Assembly: GCA_003416985.1 (NCBI GenBank)
Contig: QVIN01000001.1
Location: 930,001 to 994,000 of the forward strand
Direction: 5' to 3'
Source: Duganella sp. BJB480
GTDB taxonomy: Bacteria; Pseudomonadota; Gammaproteobacteria; Burkholderiales; Burkholderiaceae_D
DNA: 64,000 bases
The notes beneath the pieces are model-generated. The model did not search any database, was not told the origin of the DNA, and was given only the letters and a program-made list of their open reading frames with translations. The translations under genes and the position numbers were made by a program. This document shows, piece after piece, positions 16,428 to 26,700 of the stretch. Each line of letters starts with the position of its first letter. Positions within the stretch are counted from its first letter, which is position 1.

Positions 16428-19046
16428 TCAGTAAGCGAGATTGACGCCGGCCTGATAGGTCGGGCCGTAGAATTCCCGCTGGATGGTGCGGTTGGCCGTG
16501 CCCTCGGCAAACTTGAGCGGCGTGTCGCTGAGGTTCTTCGCGTTGAGATACAGCGACACGTGCTTGTTGAGGGCGTACGCGCCGCCGAAATCGTACGACG
16601 TGCGGCGTTCGGAATACACGTCCTGCGCCGCGCTGGCGCCGATGGCCCACAAATTGCGCGACAGGGTGTACATGCCGAGACGGAGATTCCACGGGCCGGC
16701 CTCGTAGAAGACGGCCGCGTTGACGGTGTTGCGCGAGGTCGACGGCAGGGTCGAGGTCTCACCGGGCCGTATCTCGAAGCGCGAAGCGACGAAGGTGTAG
16801 TTGGCGCTGGCGCCCAGGCCGCCGAGCCAGCCAGGCAGGGCGGTGAAGCGCTGTTCGTAGTTCAGCTCCAGTCCGCGCGCGGTCGACTTGCCGATATTGG
16901 CAAACGAGTAGACGTGGGCGACGCCGACAAAACCGGCAAACAAACCGTTGTTGGGGAAGGTCTGGCTGCTCTGGCTGGCCGCGATGTAATTGCTGATCTC
17001 CTTGTCGAAGACGCCGATGGAGGCGATGCCGGCGTTGGGCAGATAGCGTTCGAACGACAGGTCGAACGAATTGGCCGTGGTGGGCTTGAGGTCCGGGTTG
17101 CCCCTGGTGACGGTGTTCGCGCCGGGATCGATGTTGAGCGAGGCCGATACCTGGCTGAAGCCCGGCCTGGCGATGGTCGAGGAGAAGGCCGCGCGCAGCA
17201 GCGTCGAGCCGCCCAGTTCATAGCGCGCCTGCACGCTGGGGAACCAGTTGACGTAGTTGCGGTCGCGGTTCTCCGGCTGGATCAGGGGATTGCCGGCGGC
17301 GTCGGCGCCCTTGGCGTTGGCCGCGTAGTTGGCGCGGGTCGCCTCCACGCGCACGCCGCCGGTCACGCCCAGCGCGCCGGCGCGCATCTGGTACTGGCCG
17401 TAGGCGGCGTAGACGTCTTCCTTGTCCTGCAGGTATTGGAGCGCGGCGTTTTGCGCGTCCGAGGCCGATACGATCTGCTGGCCGCCGTACAGCTTTTGCA
17501 TCAGCCCCGGCGTGAGCTGCGGTCCGTTCTGATAGCGGCCGTCATAGAACGTGACGCCGGGACCGCCCGAGGCGGCGGCCAGCGGCAGCGCCGGAAGATT
17601 GTCGAACGAATAGGGTTGGCCGTTGACCACGCGCTTGCGCAGGCGGGCGCCGGCGCCGACCTTGAGGCTCTCTTCATCGTAGCCGCCGATGCGCGCATCC
17701 CATGCCAGGTTGGCGGCCAGCGACCATTCGTGGTCCGAGATGTCGGTGGTGCTGTTCTGCAGCTTGGCCAGCGCGTAGTTGGCGGGATTCAGGTAGTCCG
17801 CGCCGCTCACGGTGAACGCCGGCACGTTGCCCGGTCCGCTGTTGGCATAGCTGACGGTGGCCGCGCCTGACGGCGTGTAGTTGAAGTCGGAATTGTAGTC
17901 GTGCGCTTTGTTGTACGAGCCGCGCGTGTAGCCCAGACGGTAGTCCAGCACCGCGTGCTCCAGCTGGTTCTTGCCGCCGGCCATGAACACCTTGTTGTTG
18001 ATGGTTTCCTGCTCGTCGCGCAAGGTCTTGTCGAAGCCGTTGGCGCCCATGCCGTCGATAAAGCCGCTGGCCGTGGCGACCGGCGCGCCGTCCGGCGTCA
18101 CCGTCAGGCGCTGGCGCAGCACCGATTCGGTATAGCCGGCGTCGAAGCCGCGGACGTAGTAGCTGTTGCGCGCGTCCGGCTGGTAGCCCAGGTCGATGCC
18201 GACGCCGTGGCGCCGGCGGTGATACTGGTACCAGCGCTGGTCCCAGCCGGCGTAGGTCAGGGGGGAATGGACGCCATCGTCGAGGAAGCCCGGTTCGACA
18301 TCGTCGATGCCGCGCTTGTCCTCGTAGTAGGCGGCCGTGACGACGATCGAGAACGGATGGGACGCGTAGGCGTTGCCGCTGTCCTTGTCCGCGCCGTCGC
18401 CGCCGAAACGGCTGCCGGCCGTCAGCGACAGGTCGGCGATATTGGTGCCGCGCAGCGGTTCGCGGCCGCTGCCGATGCGCGCCTCCAGGAAGGGCTTGCC
18501 ATTGCGGGGCGTGGTCTTCGGCGTGATCTCGATGGTGCCGCCCAGCGCCTCGGCGTCCTGCTCCGGCAGGTTGGACTTGGTCACCGTGATGGCGCCCACC
18601 AGGCCGGTCGGGATCGCGTCCAGCGCGACGGCGCGGCCGCCGCCGAACGGCGAGGCGTTGTTCGATGGCGGCAGCCGCAGTCCGCCGAAGGTCGTGCTGT
18701 TGAGATCGGCGTCGAGGCCGCGGATATTGACGAAGCGTCCCTCGCCGGTGTCGGTCTCCAGCGAAATGCCGGGAATGCGGCGCACCGATTCGGCGATGTT
18801 CACGTCGGGCAGCTTGCGCATCTCGGCCGCCGTCATCAGGTTGATCAGGTTGGGCGCCTGCTCCTGCGCCTGGCGCGCGTTGGCGTTGGTGGCGCGCTGG
18901 GCGTCCACCACGATCACCTGGATTGCGTCGCCGGACGGCGCGGGCGTCGCCGGGTCGGCCGCGTAGGCGGGCATCAGGAACAGTTGGCTGATGAGGCCGG
19001 GAAGGAGCGCTTGCTGGATGGGTTTGGTGTGCATACATACTCTCAT
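16428..19046 (-). CDS. TonB-dependent receptor
   Basis: The 872-residue protein has a signal peptide (cleavage near AYAAD), a plug domain (MRKLPDVNIAESVRRIPGIS, VNIRGL) and a 22-strand outer-membrane barrel ending GVNLAY with terminal aromatic residue. Receptors of this type import iron complexes, vitamins or sugars using TonB energy. The start chosen makes an ATGA overlap with the kinase stop; a second ATG 12 bases on (at 19034), preceded by GAGAG, is an alternative. The gene sits inside a regulator–kinase–receptor–propeller operon, which suggests substrate-responsive control. The substrate is not evident. Confidence 0.9.
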   Translation of the reverse strand: MRVCMHTKPIQQALLPGLISQLFLMPAYAADPATPAPSGDAIQVIVVDAQRATNANARQAQEQAPNLINLMTAAEMRKLPDVNIAESVRRIPGISLETDTGEGRFVNIRGLDADLNSTTFGGLRLPPSNNASPFGGGRAVALDAIPTGLVGAITVTKSNLPEQDAEALGGTIEITPKTTPRNGKPFLEARIGSGREPLRGTNIADLSLTAGSRFGGDGADKDSGNAYASHPFSIVVTAAYYEDKRGIDDVEPGFLDDGVHSPLTYAGWDQRWYQYHRRRHGVGIDLGYQPDARNSYYVRGFDAGYTESVLRQRLTVTPDGAPVATASGFIDGMGANGFDKTLRDEQETINNKVFMAGGKNQLEHAVLDYRLGYTRGSYNKAHDYNSDFNYTPSGAATVSYANSGPGNVPAFTVSGADYLNPANYALAKLQNSTTDISDHEWSLAANLAWDARIGGYDEESLKVGAGARLRKRVVNGQPYSFDNLPALPLAAASGGPGVTFYDGRYQNGPQLTPGLMQKLYGGQQIVSASDAQNAALQYLQDKEDVYAAYGQYQMRAGALGVTGGVRVEATRANYAANAKGADAAGNPLIQPENRDRNYVNWFPSVQARYELGGSTLLRAAFSSTIARPGFSQVSASLNIDPGANTVTRGNPDLKPTTANSFDLSFERYLPNAGIASIGVFDKEISNYIAASQSSQTFPNNGLFAGFVGVAHVYSFANIGKSTARGLELNYEQRFTALPGWLGGLGASANYTFVASRFEIRPGETSTLPSTSRNTVNAAVFYEAGPWNLRLGMYTLSRNLWAIGASAAQDVYSERRTSYDFGGAYALNKHVSLYLNAKNLSDTPLKFAEGTANRTIQREFYGPTYQAGVNLAY

Positions 19047-20422
19047 TGAAAATGAAGAACGTCCGGGGTGGGAAGGGCAGGGGATTCCGTCGATGGGATG
19101 GGCAGGGCAATGCGCACGGTCAGGCCGCCGGCGCCGGGCCCGCTGGCGTTCAGGGCGACCGTACCGGCCATGCGCTGGACGATGTTGTGCACGATCGCCA
19201 GTCCCAGGCCGGAGCCGCTGCCGGTGGCCGCCGCGCCGCGATAGAAGGGCGACAGCACCAGCTCGCGTTCGTGCTCGGGCACGCCGGGGCCGTTGTCGCT
19301 GACGCGGATGTGCAGCGCGGCGCCGTGGTATGCGATGTCGATGCCCACCTGGCCGCCGGGCTGGGTGTAGCGGATGGCGTTGTCGATCAGATTGCGCAGC
19401 ACGGCGCTCAAGTCCATCGCGTCCGAGCGCACGTTGCAGGCCATGTCCACATTGGCGGTGAGGACGATCTGCTTGTGATCGGCCAGCGGCAGCAAGTCTT
19501 CCAGCACGCTCTGGCATACCAGGCCGACCGCGACGGCGTCCCGGTGCGCGTCCTCGCGTCCTTGCAGGCGCGCCAGAAGCAGCAACTGGGCCACCAGATG
19601 GCGCGCCCGCAGGATGCCGCGCTGCAGGGACTGCAACCTGGGCCGGGCCTGCTCACCGAGGTTCAGGCCCGCCAGCAGTTCGGCTTGCAGCGAGATGGCG
19701 GTGAGCGGCGTCCGCAGCTCGTGGGCGGCGTCGGCGACGAAGCGCCGCTGCTGCGCCAGCGCCAGTTCGACGCGATGCAGCAAGCGGTTGATGGCGGCGG
19801 TGAACGGCAAGACTTCGCTGGGCACGTCGCTGTCGTCGAGCGGCGCCAGCTGATCGTCGCCGCGCCGGTCCAGCTCCTGGGCCAGGCGCAGGACCGGCGC
19901 CAGCATATGCCGTATCAGGGCGATCATCGCCAGCGCCAATACCGGGATCAGCGCGGCGATGGGGACGATGGTGGTCTTGCCGGCGTTGTGCGCAACTTCA
20001 TCGCGCACGGCGGTGCTCTGGCTGACCGCCACGCGCTCGCCGCCGGGCAGGGTGCGCAGGAACAGGCGCCGCTGCTGGCCTTGCACCTCCAGGGTCTGCA
20101 GGCCGTCCGGCAGGTCGGCCGCCAGCGGCAGCGGCAGTTCGGCGCCCTCGACGTCGCCCCACGCGCCCTGGTGCAGCACCTGGACCATGATGCGCGCGCC
20201 CACATCCACCACCTGGTTGTCCAGGTCTTGCAGGCCGTAGGGCGTGGCCAGGTGGCGCCGCTTCGCCAGCGCCGACATCTGGCGCAGCTGGTCGTCCTGC
20301 AGCTCGTTGACCTCGTGGAAGGCGGTGCGGTAGGAAACGGTGCCGGCGATGCCGGCGGCGATCAGCATCACGCCGGCCAGGCACAGCGCCAGCCTCGCTT
20401 GCAGAGAGCGCAAGGCGCTCAT
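19043..20422 (-). CDS. Sensor histidine kinase (QseC/PmrB-like)
   Basis: The 459-residue kinase has two membrane segments (about 9–30 and 152–170), a periplasmic sensor region rich in charged residues, a HAMP-like linker, HisKA with phospho-histidine 234 in DAAHELRTPLTA, and a HATPase domain with NLIDNAIRYT and GSGSGLGLAIV. It pairs with the upstream regulator through an ATGA overlap (ATG at 20422). The frame runs 77 codons further upstream inside the regulator gene but the family N-terminus starts at MSALRSLQARLAL. Confidence 0.92.
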   Translation of the reverse strand: MSALRSLQARLALCLAGVMLIAAGIAGTVSYRTAFHEVNELQDDQLRQMSALAKRRHLATPYGLQDLDNQVVDVGARIMVQVLHQGAWGDVEGAELPLPLAADLPDGLQTLEVQGQQRRLFLRTLPGGERVAVSQSTAVRDEVAHNAGKTTIVPIAALIPVLALAMIALIRHMLAPVLRLAQELDRRGDDQLAPLDDSDVPSEVLPFTAAINRLLHRVELALAQQRRFVADAAHELRTPLTAISLQAELLAGLNLGEQARPRLQSLQRGILRARHLVAQLLLLARLQGREDAHRDAVAVGLVCQSVLEDLLPLADHKQIVLTANVDMACNVRSDAMDLSAVLRNLIDNAIRYTQPGGQVGIDIAYHGAALHIRVSDNGPGVPEHERELVLSPFYRGAAATGSGSGLGLAIVHNIVQRMAGTVALNASGPGAGGLTVRIALPIPSTESPALPTPDVLHFQ

Positions 20423-21072
20423 TTGGCCACCGCCCAGCCCATGCCGCGCACGTTGCGGATGGTGGACTGGCCGAATTTGCGGCGGATCGAATAGATCAGG
20501 AATTCCAGCGCGTTGCTCGAGACGTCGTCGTCGCTGCGGTACACCTCGCGTTCCAGCGCCTCGCGCGAGCGGATCGCCCCCGGCCTGGCGAGCAGGGCTT
20601 GCATCAGCGATGCCTCGCGCTGGGACAGCGGCGCCTCGATGCCGCCCGCGCACATGCTCAGCGAATCGAGGTCGAGCCGGATGGCGTCGGTGCCGACGTG
20701 GCGCTCGTTTTGCTTGCGGTAGCGGCGCTGCACGCTGCGCATGCGCGCCAGCAGCTCCGGCATGTCGAACGGCTTCAGGATGTAGTCGTCGGCGCCCAGG
20801 TCCAGCCCGCGCACGCGGTCGCCGAGCCCGTCGCGGGCGCTGACGATCATCACCGGCAGCAGCGGCGCGTTCTGCTGCAAGGCCTGCAAGACGGTGATGC
20901 CGTCACAGCCGGGCAGGCCGAGGTCGAGCAGCACCAGGTCGTAGCGGGCGAAGACCGCTTCCAGCGCTTTGGCGCCGTCGCGGATCCAGTCGACCGCGAA
21001 GGCGGCCTGCTGCAGCGCCAGCTGCAGCGCCTCGCCCACCATGTCGTCATCTTCCACCAGTAGTACGCGCAC
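20419..21072 (-). CDS. Response regulator, OmpR family (QseB/PmrA-like)
   Basis: The 217-residue protein has a receiver domain with phospho-aspartate 50 (YDLVLLDLGLPG) and lysine 100 (LKPFDMPEL), and a winged-helix effector domain ending RNVRGMGWAV. A GTG start at 21072 gives the expected MRVLLVEDDD; an ATG 36 bases upstream is possible but adds residues foreign to the family. It is the first gene of a four-gene operon and is divergent from the efflux operon. A PmrA-type direct repeat lies between the two operons. Confidence 0.9.
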   Translation of the reverse strand: MRVLLVEDDDMVGEALQLALQQAAFAVDWIRDGAKALEAVFARYDLVLLDLGLPGCDGITVLQALQQNAPLLPVMIVSARDGLGDRVRGLDLGADDYILKPFDMPELLARMRSVQRRYRKQNERHVGTDAIRLDLDSLSMCAGGIEAPLSQREASLMQALLARPGAIRSREALEREVYRSDDDVSSNALEFLIYSIRRKFGQSTIRNVRGMGWAVAK

Positions 21073-21204
21073 GCCGGGCCATCCTTTGACTTGCAGGCGC
21101 CGGACCATCCTGCGCCTTGAACAAGCGGCAAGTATGGCGAGCAAATATGTAGGCTTGATTACAGCAAACTTAGCTGAAAGACAGCGGCTGGATATCCGAC
21201 CAGG

Positions 21205-21238
21205 TTTAACGCGCACTTAATTCTGTCGCAAGTATCCT
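21205..21238 (+). promoter_or_regulatory. PmrA/QseB-type box overlapping the efflux-operon promoter
   Basis: TTTAAC (21205–21210) and CTTAAT (21216–21221) are half-sites with an 11-bp period, close to the YTTAAK-N5-YTTAAK consensus known for PmrA/BasR and QseB. A TATCCT -10 hexamer follows at 21233–21238, so the box covers the -35 region, as expected for an activator. Confidence 0.6.
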
Positions 21239-21272
21239 GCACGCATTGTTCAGCCCCCGCTTGGATTCCACT

Positions 21273-22634
21273 ATGTTCTTGGCACTGAAAACCCCGCTGC
21301 TGCGGCATGGACTGCTGCTGGCCTGCGCCTGCGCGTCGGCCTGCTCCAGCTACCAGCCGTTGCCGCTACAGGAGGGCCAGCCGGCCAGGCTGGTGGTCGA
21401 CACCCGCAGCCTGCCGTTTCCAGCGATGGCCGCGCATCGCTTTGATCCGGACGACGGTCTCGATATCGTCGAAGTGGCGATGCTGGCGGTGGTCAACAAT
21501 CCTGAATTGCGGCTGGTGCGCGACGACGCGGCGATCGCCCATGCGCAATCGTTCTCCGCCGGCCTGCTGCCCGATCCACAGCTGTCCTTCAGCCGCGACC
21601 TGTCCAACAGCGGCGGGGCGGGCGCCACCACGGCGTTCGGCGCTGGGCTGAGCTACGACGTCGCCAGCTTGCTGACGCACGGCGCGCAGCACCGCGCCAC
21701 CGAAAACGACGCCGCCAAGACCGACCTCACGCTGCTGTGGCAGGAATGGCAGGTGGCCGCGCAGGCGCAGCTGCTGTTCGTCAAGGTGGTGCAGGGCCGC
21801 AAGCAGATGGCGGTGTTGAACGACACGCGCCAGGTGTTCGCCGACCGTTATGCGCGCACGCGCCGGGCGCTCGACGGCGGCCTGCTGAACAGCGACGCGG
21901 TCGCGCCCAATCTGGCGGCGCTGCAGGATGTGGACCGTCAGTTGTTTGATCTGCGGAAGTTGCAAAACCAGTCCGCCCACGAACTGAACGCCTTGCTGGG
22001 ACTGGCGCCCGGCACGGTCCTGGCGCTGCGGCCGGACAGCGACGCCGGCGCGGTGGACGCGGCGTTGGCGCGGTCGGCGCTGGACGACCTTGCCCAGCGG
22101 CGTCCCGACCTGCGCGCGTTGCAGGCCGCGTACCAGGCCGAAGACCAGCGCTATCGCGGCGCGCTGCTGGCGCAGTTTCCCGCGCTGACCTTGGGCTTTA
22201 CCCGCGCGCGCGATTCCAGCAACGTGTATTCGAGCGGGATTGGCGTCACGATGTCGCTGCCGTTCCTGAACCGCAATCGCGGCAACATCGCGATCGGCCA
22301 GGCCAGCCGCCAGAAGGCGTATGACGAATACCAGGTGCGGGTGCAGGCCGCGCGCAACGATGTCCGGCGCATCCTGGACGAACAGGCGCTGAACCTCGCC
22401 CAGGCCGCCAGGCTGGACGCCGACTTGCGGGACCAGGCCGGGGTGCTGGCGCGCAGCGACCGGGCCTTGCGCGCCGGCGACGCCGACGTGCTGGCCTACA
22501 CCCTGGCGCGCTCGGCGCTGCTGGCCAGGCAACTGGAGCGCCTCGCGCTGGAGCAGGCCATGCTGGAGCAGCGGGTCGGCTTGCGCACCGTGCTCGGCAT
22601 CGATATGACCAACCTTGAAAGTGTTAAACCATGA
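21273..22634 (+). CDS. TolC-family outer-membrane efflux lipoprotein
   Basis: The 453-residue protein is an outer-membrane factor with two OEP domains (about 65–240 and 265–445) of long helices. Its N-terminus (GLLLACACASACSS) looks like a lipoprotein signal, as in OprM/NodT-type proteins. It would form the exit duct of the tripartite pump encoded with the next two genes. The ATG at 21273 is preferred over an upstream TTG in the same frame. The end overlaps the adaptor gene by four bases (ATGA). Confidence 0.9.
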   Translation: MFLALKTPLLRHGLLLACACASACSSYQPLPLQEGQPARLVVDTRSLPFPAMAAHRFDPDDGLDIVEVAMLAVVNNPELRLVRDDAAIAHAQSFSAGLLPDPQLSFSRDLSNSGGAGATTAFGAGLSYDVASLLTHGAQHRATENDAAKTDLTLLWQEWQVAAQAQLLFVKVVQGRKQMAVLNDTRQVFADRYARTRRALDGGLLNSDAVAPNLAALQDVDRQLFDLRKLQNQSAHELNALLGLAPGTVLALRPDSDAGAVDAALARSALDDLAQRRPDLRALQAAYQAEDQRYRGALLAQFPALTLGFTRARDSSNVYSSGIGVTMSLPFLNRNRGNIAIGQASRQKAYDEYQVRVQAARNDVRRILDEQALNLAQAARLDADLRDQAGVLARSDRALRAGDADVLAYTLARSALLARQLERLALEQAMLEQRVGLRTVLGIDMTNLESVKP

Positions 22635-23701
22635 CCCGAATGAACTTGATCGGCGCGGCGCTGCTGCTGGCCCTGGCCGCCGGCGGCGCCTGGTGGTATT
22701 CCCACGCGGGCGGCGCGGGCGCGGCGGCCGGCGACGAGCCCGGCGGCGGCAGCGTGCTGGTGCAGACTGTCAAGGCCAGCATGCAGCCCATGCCCTTGAC
22801 CTTGAGCGTGTTCGGCGATGTCGCTGCCGGCAAGGTCGAGTCGCAGAGCCTGCCACAGGCCGGGCAGCTGACCCGGATCGCCGTCGTCGCCGGGCAAGCC
22901 GTGCGGCGCGGCGAGTTGCTGGCCGTCCTGTCCAGCGATCCGAACGCGCTGGTGGCCTATGAACAGGCGGCCAGCGCCATGGAATTCGCCCGCCGTGAGC
23001 TGGGACGGCAACGGGAGTTGCTGGCCTTGCAGCTGTCCACGCAATCCCAGGTCGATGCCGCCGCCAAGGCCGCGACGGACGCGCAGGCCATGCTGGCGGC
23101 GCAGGCGCGCCTGAACGGCGCCCACGGCTCGGTCGAGCTGAAGGCGCAGTTCGACGGCGTGGTCGCCGCCATCCCGGTCGTCCAGGGCGACCGCGTGGCG
23201 GCCGGCGCCACCATTGTCCAGCTTGGACGCACCGATGGGCTGAAGGTGCTGCTGGCGGTCGAACCTGCGCGCGTCGCCGAACTGAAGCCCGGCATGAAGG
23301 TGACGCTCGCGCCGTTGCAGGAGGACGCGCCGGCGGTCGCCAGCACCCTCGTCTCGATACAGAACATGGTCGATCCCAAGACCCAGATGGCCGGCGCGAT
23401 CGCCTTGCTGCCGGCCGCCGCGCAGGCGCGGATGCCGGTCGGCAGCCATCTCCAGGGCGCGATCGAGCTGGGCAGCCGTGCCGCGTGGTCGCTGCCGCGC
23501 CAGGCGGTGCTGGTGGACGACCAGGGCGCCTATCTGTTCCAGGTGGCGCAGGGCAAGGCGCGCCGCGTGGCCGTGCGCAAGCTGGTGGAGGCCGACCGTC
23601 TGGTGGGCGTCGACGGGCCGCTCGACGCGGCGCTGCCGGTGGTGGCGCTGGGCAATTACGAACTGCACGACGGCGACGCCGTGCGCGGGAGCACGCCATG
23701 A
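22631..23701 (+). CDS. RND efflux periplasmic adaptor (HlyD/AcrA family)
   Basis: The 356-residue protein has an N-terminal membrane anchor (about 5–22), the two lipoyl half-motifs (QAGQLTRIAVVAGQAVRRGELLAVL and VELKAQFDGVVAAIPVVQGDRV region), a short helical hairpin, and a beta-barrel domain. It links the inner-membrane pump to the TolC-like duct. The hairpin is short compared with AcrA. ATGA overlaps join it to both neighbours. Confidence 0.92.
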   Translation: MTRMNLIGAALLLALAAGGAWWYSHAGGAGAAAGDEPGGGSVLVQTVKASMQPMPLTLSVFGDVAAGKVESQSLPQAGQLTRIAVVAGQAVRRGELLAVLSSDPNALVAYEQAASAMEFARRELGRQRELLALQLSTQSQVDAAAKAATDAQAMLAAQARLNGAHGSVELKAQFDGVVAAIPVVQGDRVAAGATIVQLGRTDGLKVLLAVEPARVAELKPGMKVTLAPLQEDAPAVASTLVSIQNMVDPKTQMAGAIALLPAAAQARMPVGSHLQGAIELGSRAAWSLPRQAVLVDDQGAYLFQVAQGKARRVAVRKLVEADRLVGVDGPLDAALPVVALGNYELHDGDAVRGSTP

Positions 23702-26700
23702 GCGTCGCGGCATGGGCCCAGTCGCACCGCCGCTCGATCCTGTTCCTGCTGCTGATGCTGGCCATGGCGGGCATGGTGGCGGCCTTGCACCTGCCGGTCT
23801 CGCTGTTCCCGACCATCCCGTTCCCGCGGGCGGTGGTGTCGCTCGACGCGGGCGACCAGCCGGCCGAACAGATGGAAATGCTGGTGACGCGGCCGGTGGA
23901 GGAGGCGGTGCGGCGCGTGCCGGGCGTGCGCAACCTGCGCTCGACCACCAGCCGCGGCTCGGCGGAGGTGTCGATCAATTTCGACTGGGGCCGCGACATG
24001 GCCGGCGCCACGCTGGAGGTCAACGCCGCCATCGCCCAGGTGCTCGGCCAGCTGCCCGCCGGGACGCAGATGACCACGCGGCGCATGGATCCGACCGTCT
24101 TTCCCATCATCGCCTACAGCCTGGTGTCGAGCACGCTGTCGCCGGTGCAGCTGCGCGACCTGGCCGAGTACCAGCTGCGGCCTTTGCTGTCCAGTGTGAA
24201 TGGCGTGTCCAGCGTGCAGACCATGGGCGGCGCGCTGGAGGAGTACCGCGTGACGGTCGATCCGGTCCGGCTGCGCGCGCACGACCTGACGCTGGACGAG
24301 GTGGCGCGCACGCTGGCGGCCGCCAATGTCCTGTCGGCGGTGGGGCGGCTGGAGGATCACTACAAGCTGTATCTGGTGATGTCCGACACCCGGCTGCAAA
24401 GCCTGGCGCAGATACGCCAGACCGTGCTGCGCAACGCGGCCGGCGCCATGGTGCGGCTGGCCGACGTCGGCACGGTGGAGCAGGCGGTGGTGCCGGAATG
24501 GACGCGCGTGACCGCCGACGGCCGCGACGCGGTGCTGTTCTCGGTGTACCAGCAACCGGGCAGCAACAGCGTGCAGATCGCCGCCGACGTCAAGGCCAAG
24601 CTGGCGGAATACCGGCGCAATATCCCGGCCGGCGTGCGGATCGCCAGCTGGTATGACCAGAGCGAGCTGGTGACGGAATCGGCGGCCAGCGTGCGCGACG
24701 CGGTGCTGATCGGCATCGGCCTGTCGGCCCTGGTGCTGCTGGTGTTCCTGCGCAATGTCAAGGTGACCATGATCGCGGTAGTGGTGGTGCCGGCGGTGCT
24801 GGCCAGCACGGTGCTGCTGCTGTCGGTGCTGGGCATGAGCTTCAACATCATGACGCTGGGCGGCATGGCGGCGGCGGTCGGGCTGATCATCGACGACGCG
24901 ATCGTCATGATCGAGCATATCGTGCGCCGCTTGCAGGGCGGGCGGGGAGAAATGCACGAGCGCGTGATTTCGGCGGCGATCGAATTCACCCGTCCGCTGG
25001 CCGGCTCCAGCGCCTCGACGCTGGTGATCTTTGCGCCGCTGGCCTTCCTCAGCGGCGTGACCGGCGCCTTCTTCAAGGCGTTGTCGCTGACGATGGCGGC
25101 GGCGCTGTTCATTTCCTTCCTGCTCACCTGGCTGGCCGTGCCGCTGCTGGCCGAGCGCTTCCTCAAGGCGCGCGACGCCGAGCCGCATCCCGAATCGCGC
25201 CTGCTGCTGTGGTTGCAGCGCCACTATCGGCGGACGCTGACGGCGCTGTTCCGCCGGCCGCTGCTGGCGCTGCCGGCGGTGGCGGCGCTGGTGATGATCG
25301 GCATCCTGGCGTTCCGGGCCGTCGGCTCGGGCTTTATGCCGGCGATGGACGAGGGCGGCTTCGTCCTCGACTACCGCAGCCAGCCCGGCACCGCGCTGTC
25401 GGAGACCGACCGCCTGCTGCGCCAGGTCGAGCAGATCGTGCGCGACACTCCCGATGTGGACAGCTACTCGCGCCGCACCGGCACCGGCCTGGGAGGCGGC
25501 CTGAGCGAGGCGAACAGCGGCGATTTCTTCATCCGCCTCAAGGCCGGCAATCGCCGTCCGGTGGAAGCGGTGATGGACGATATCCGCGGCCGCGTCGAAC
25601 GCGACGTGCCCGGCCTGACGATCGAAATGGCGCAGCTGATGGAGGACTTGATCGGCGACCTGACGGCCGTGCCGCAGCCGGTGGAAATCAAGATCTTCGC
25701 CGACACCCCCGAGCAGCTGAACCGCGCGGCGCAGAAGGTGGCCGCGCGCATCGCGAAAATTAACGGCGTGGTCGATGTCCGCAACGGCATCAATCCGGCC
25801 GGCGACGCGCTGTTGATCCACATCGACCCGGCCAAGGCGGCGCAGGAGGGCACCGATGTCGACGCGGTCAGCAAGTCGGTCGACGCGATGCTGAACGGCG
25901 TGGTCGCGACGCGCGTCGCCGTCGGCGCCAAGATGGTGGGCCTGCGCCTGTGGATCCCCAAGGCCTTGCGCGGCACGGATACGGCGCTGCTGCAGCTGCA
26001 GCTCCGCGCGCCGGACGGCCATCTGTTCCCCCTGCAAAGGGTGGCGACGATGCAGGCGGTCACCGGCCAGCCGCAGATCGCCCGTGAAAACCTCAAGCGC
26101 ATGGTGGCGGTGACCGCCCGCATCAGCGGGCGCGACCTGGGCTCGGTGATCGCCGACGTCAAGCAGGCGATGGCGCAGCCTGACGCGCTGCCGGCCGGCG
26201 CGTATTTCACGCTCGGCGGGCTGTATGAGCAGCAGCAGATCGCCTTCCAGGGCTTGCTGATGGTGTTCGCCGCCGCGGCCGCGCTGGTGTTCCTGCTGCT
26301 GCTGTTTATGTACGAGAGCTTCCGCATCGCGCTGTCCATTCTGGTGACGGCGCTGCTGGCGGTGTCGGCGGTGTTCGCCGGCCTGTGGATCAGCCGGACG
26401 GAGTTGAATATTTCCGCCATGATGGGCATGACCATGATCATCGGCATGGCCACCGAGGTGGCGATCTTTTACTACTCCGAGCAGCGTGACCTGTTGCGCA
26501 CCATGCCGATGGAACAGGCGCTGGTCGAGGCCGGCATCAACCGCATGCGGCCGATTGCGATGACCACGCTGGCGGCGATCCTGACCTTGCTGCCGCTGGC
26601 TTTCGCCATTGGCAAGGGTTCGGAGATGCAGCAACCGCTGGCCATCGCGATCATCTCGGGGCTGGTGGTGCAACTGCCGCTGGTCCTGTTGCTGATGCCG

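Noticed and set aside
23656..26673. Open frame of about 1005 codons antisense to the RND pump gene
   Set aside because: It is a GC-rich shadow with histidine/arginine-rich low-complexity translation and no family features.
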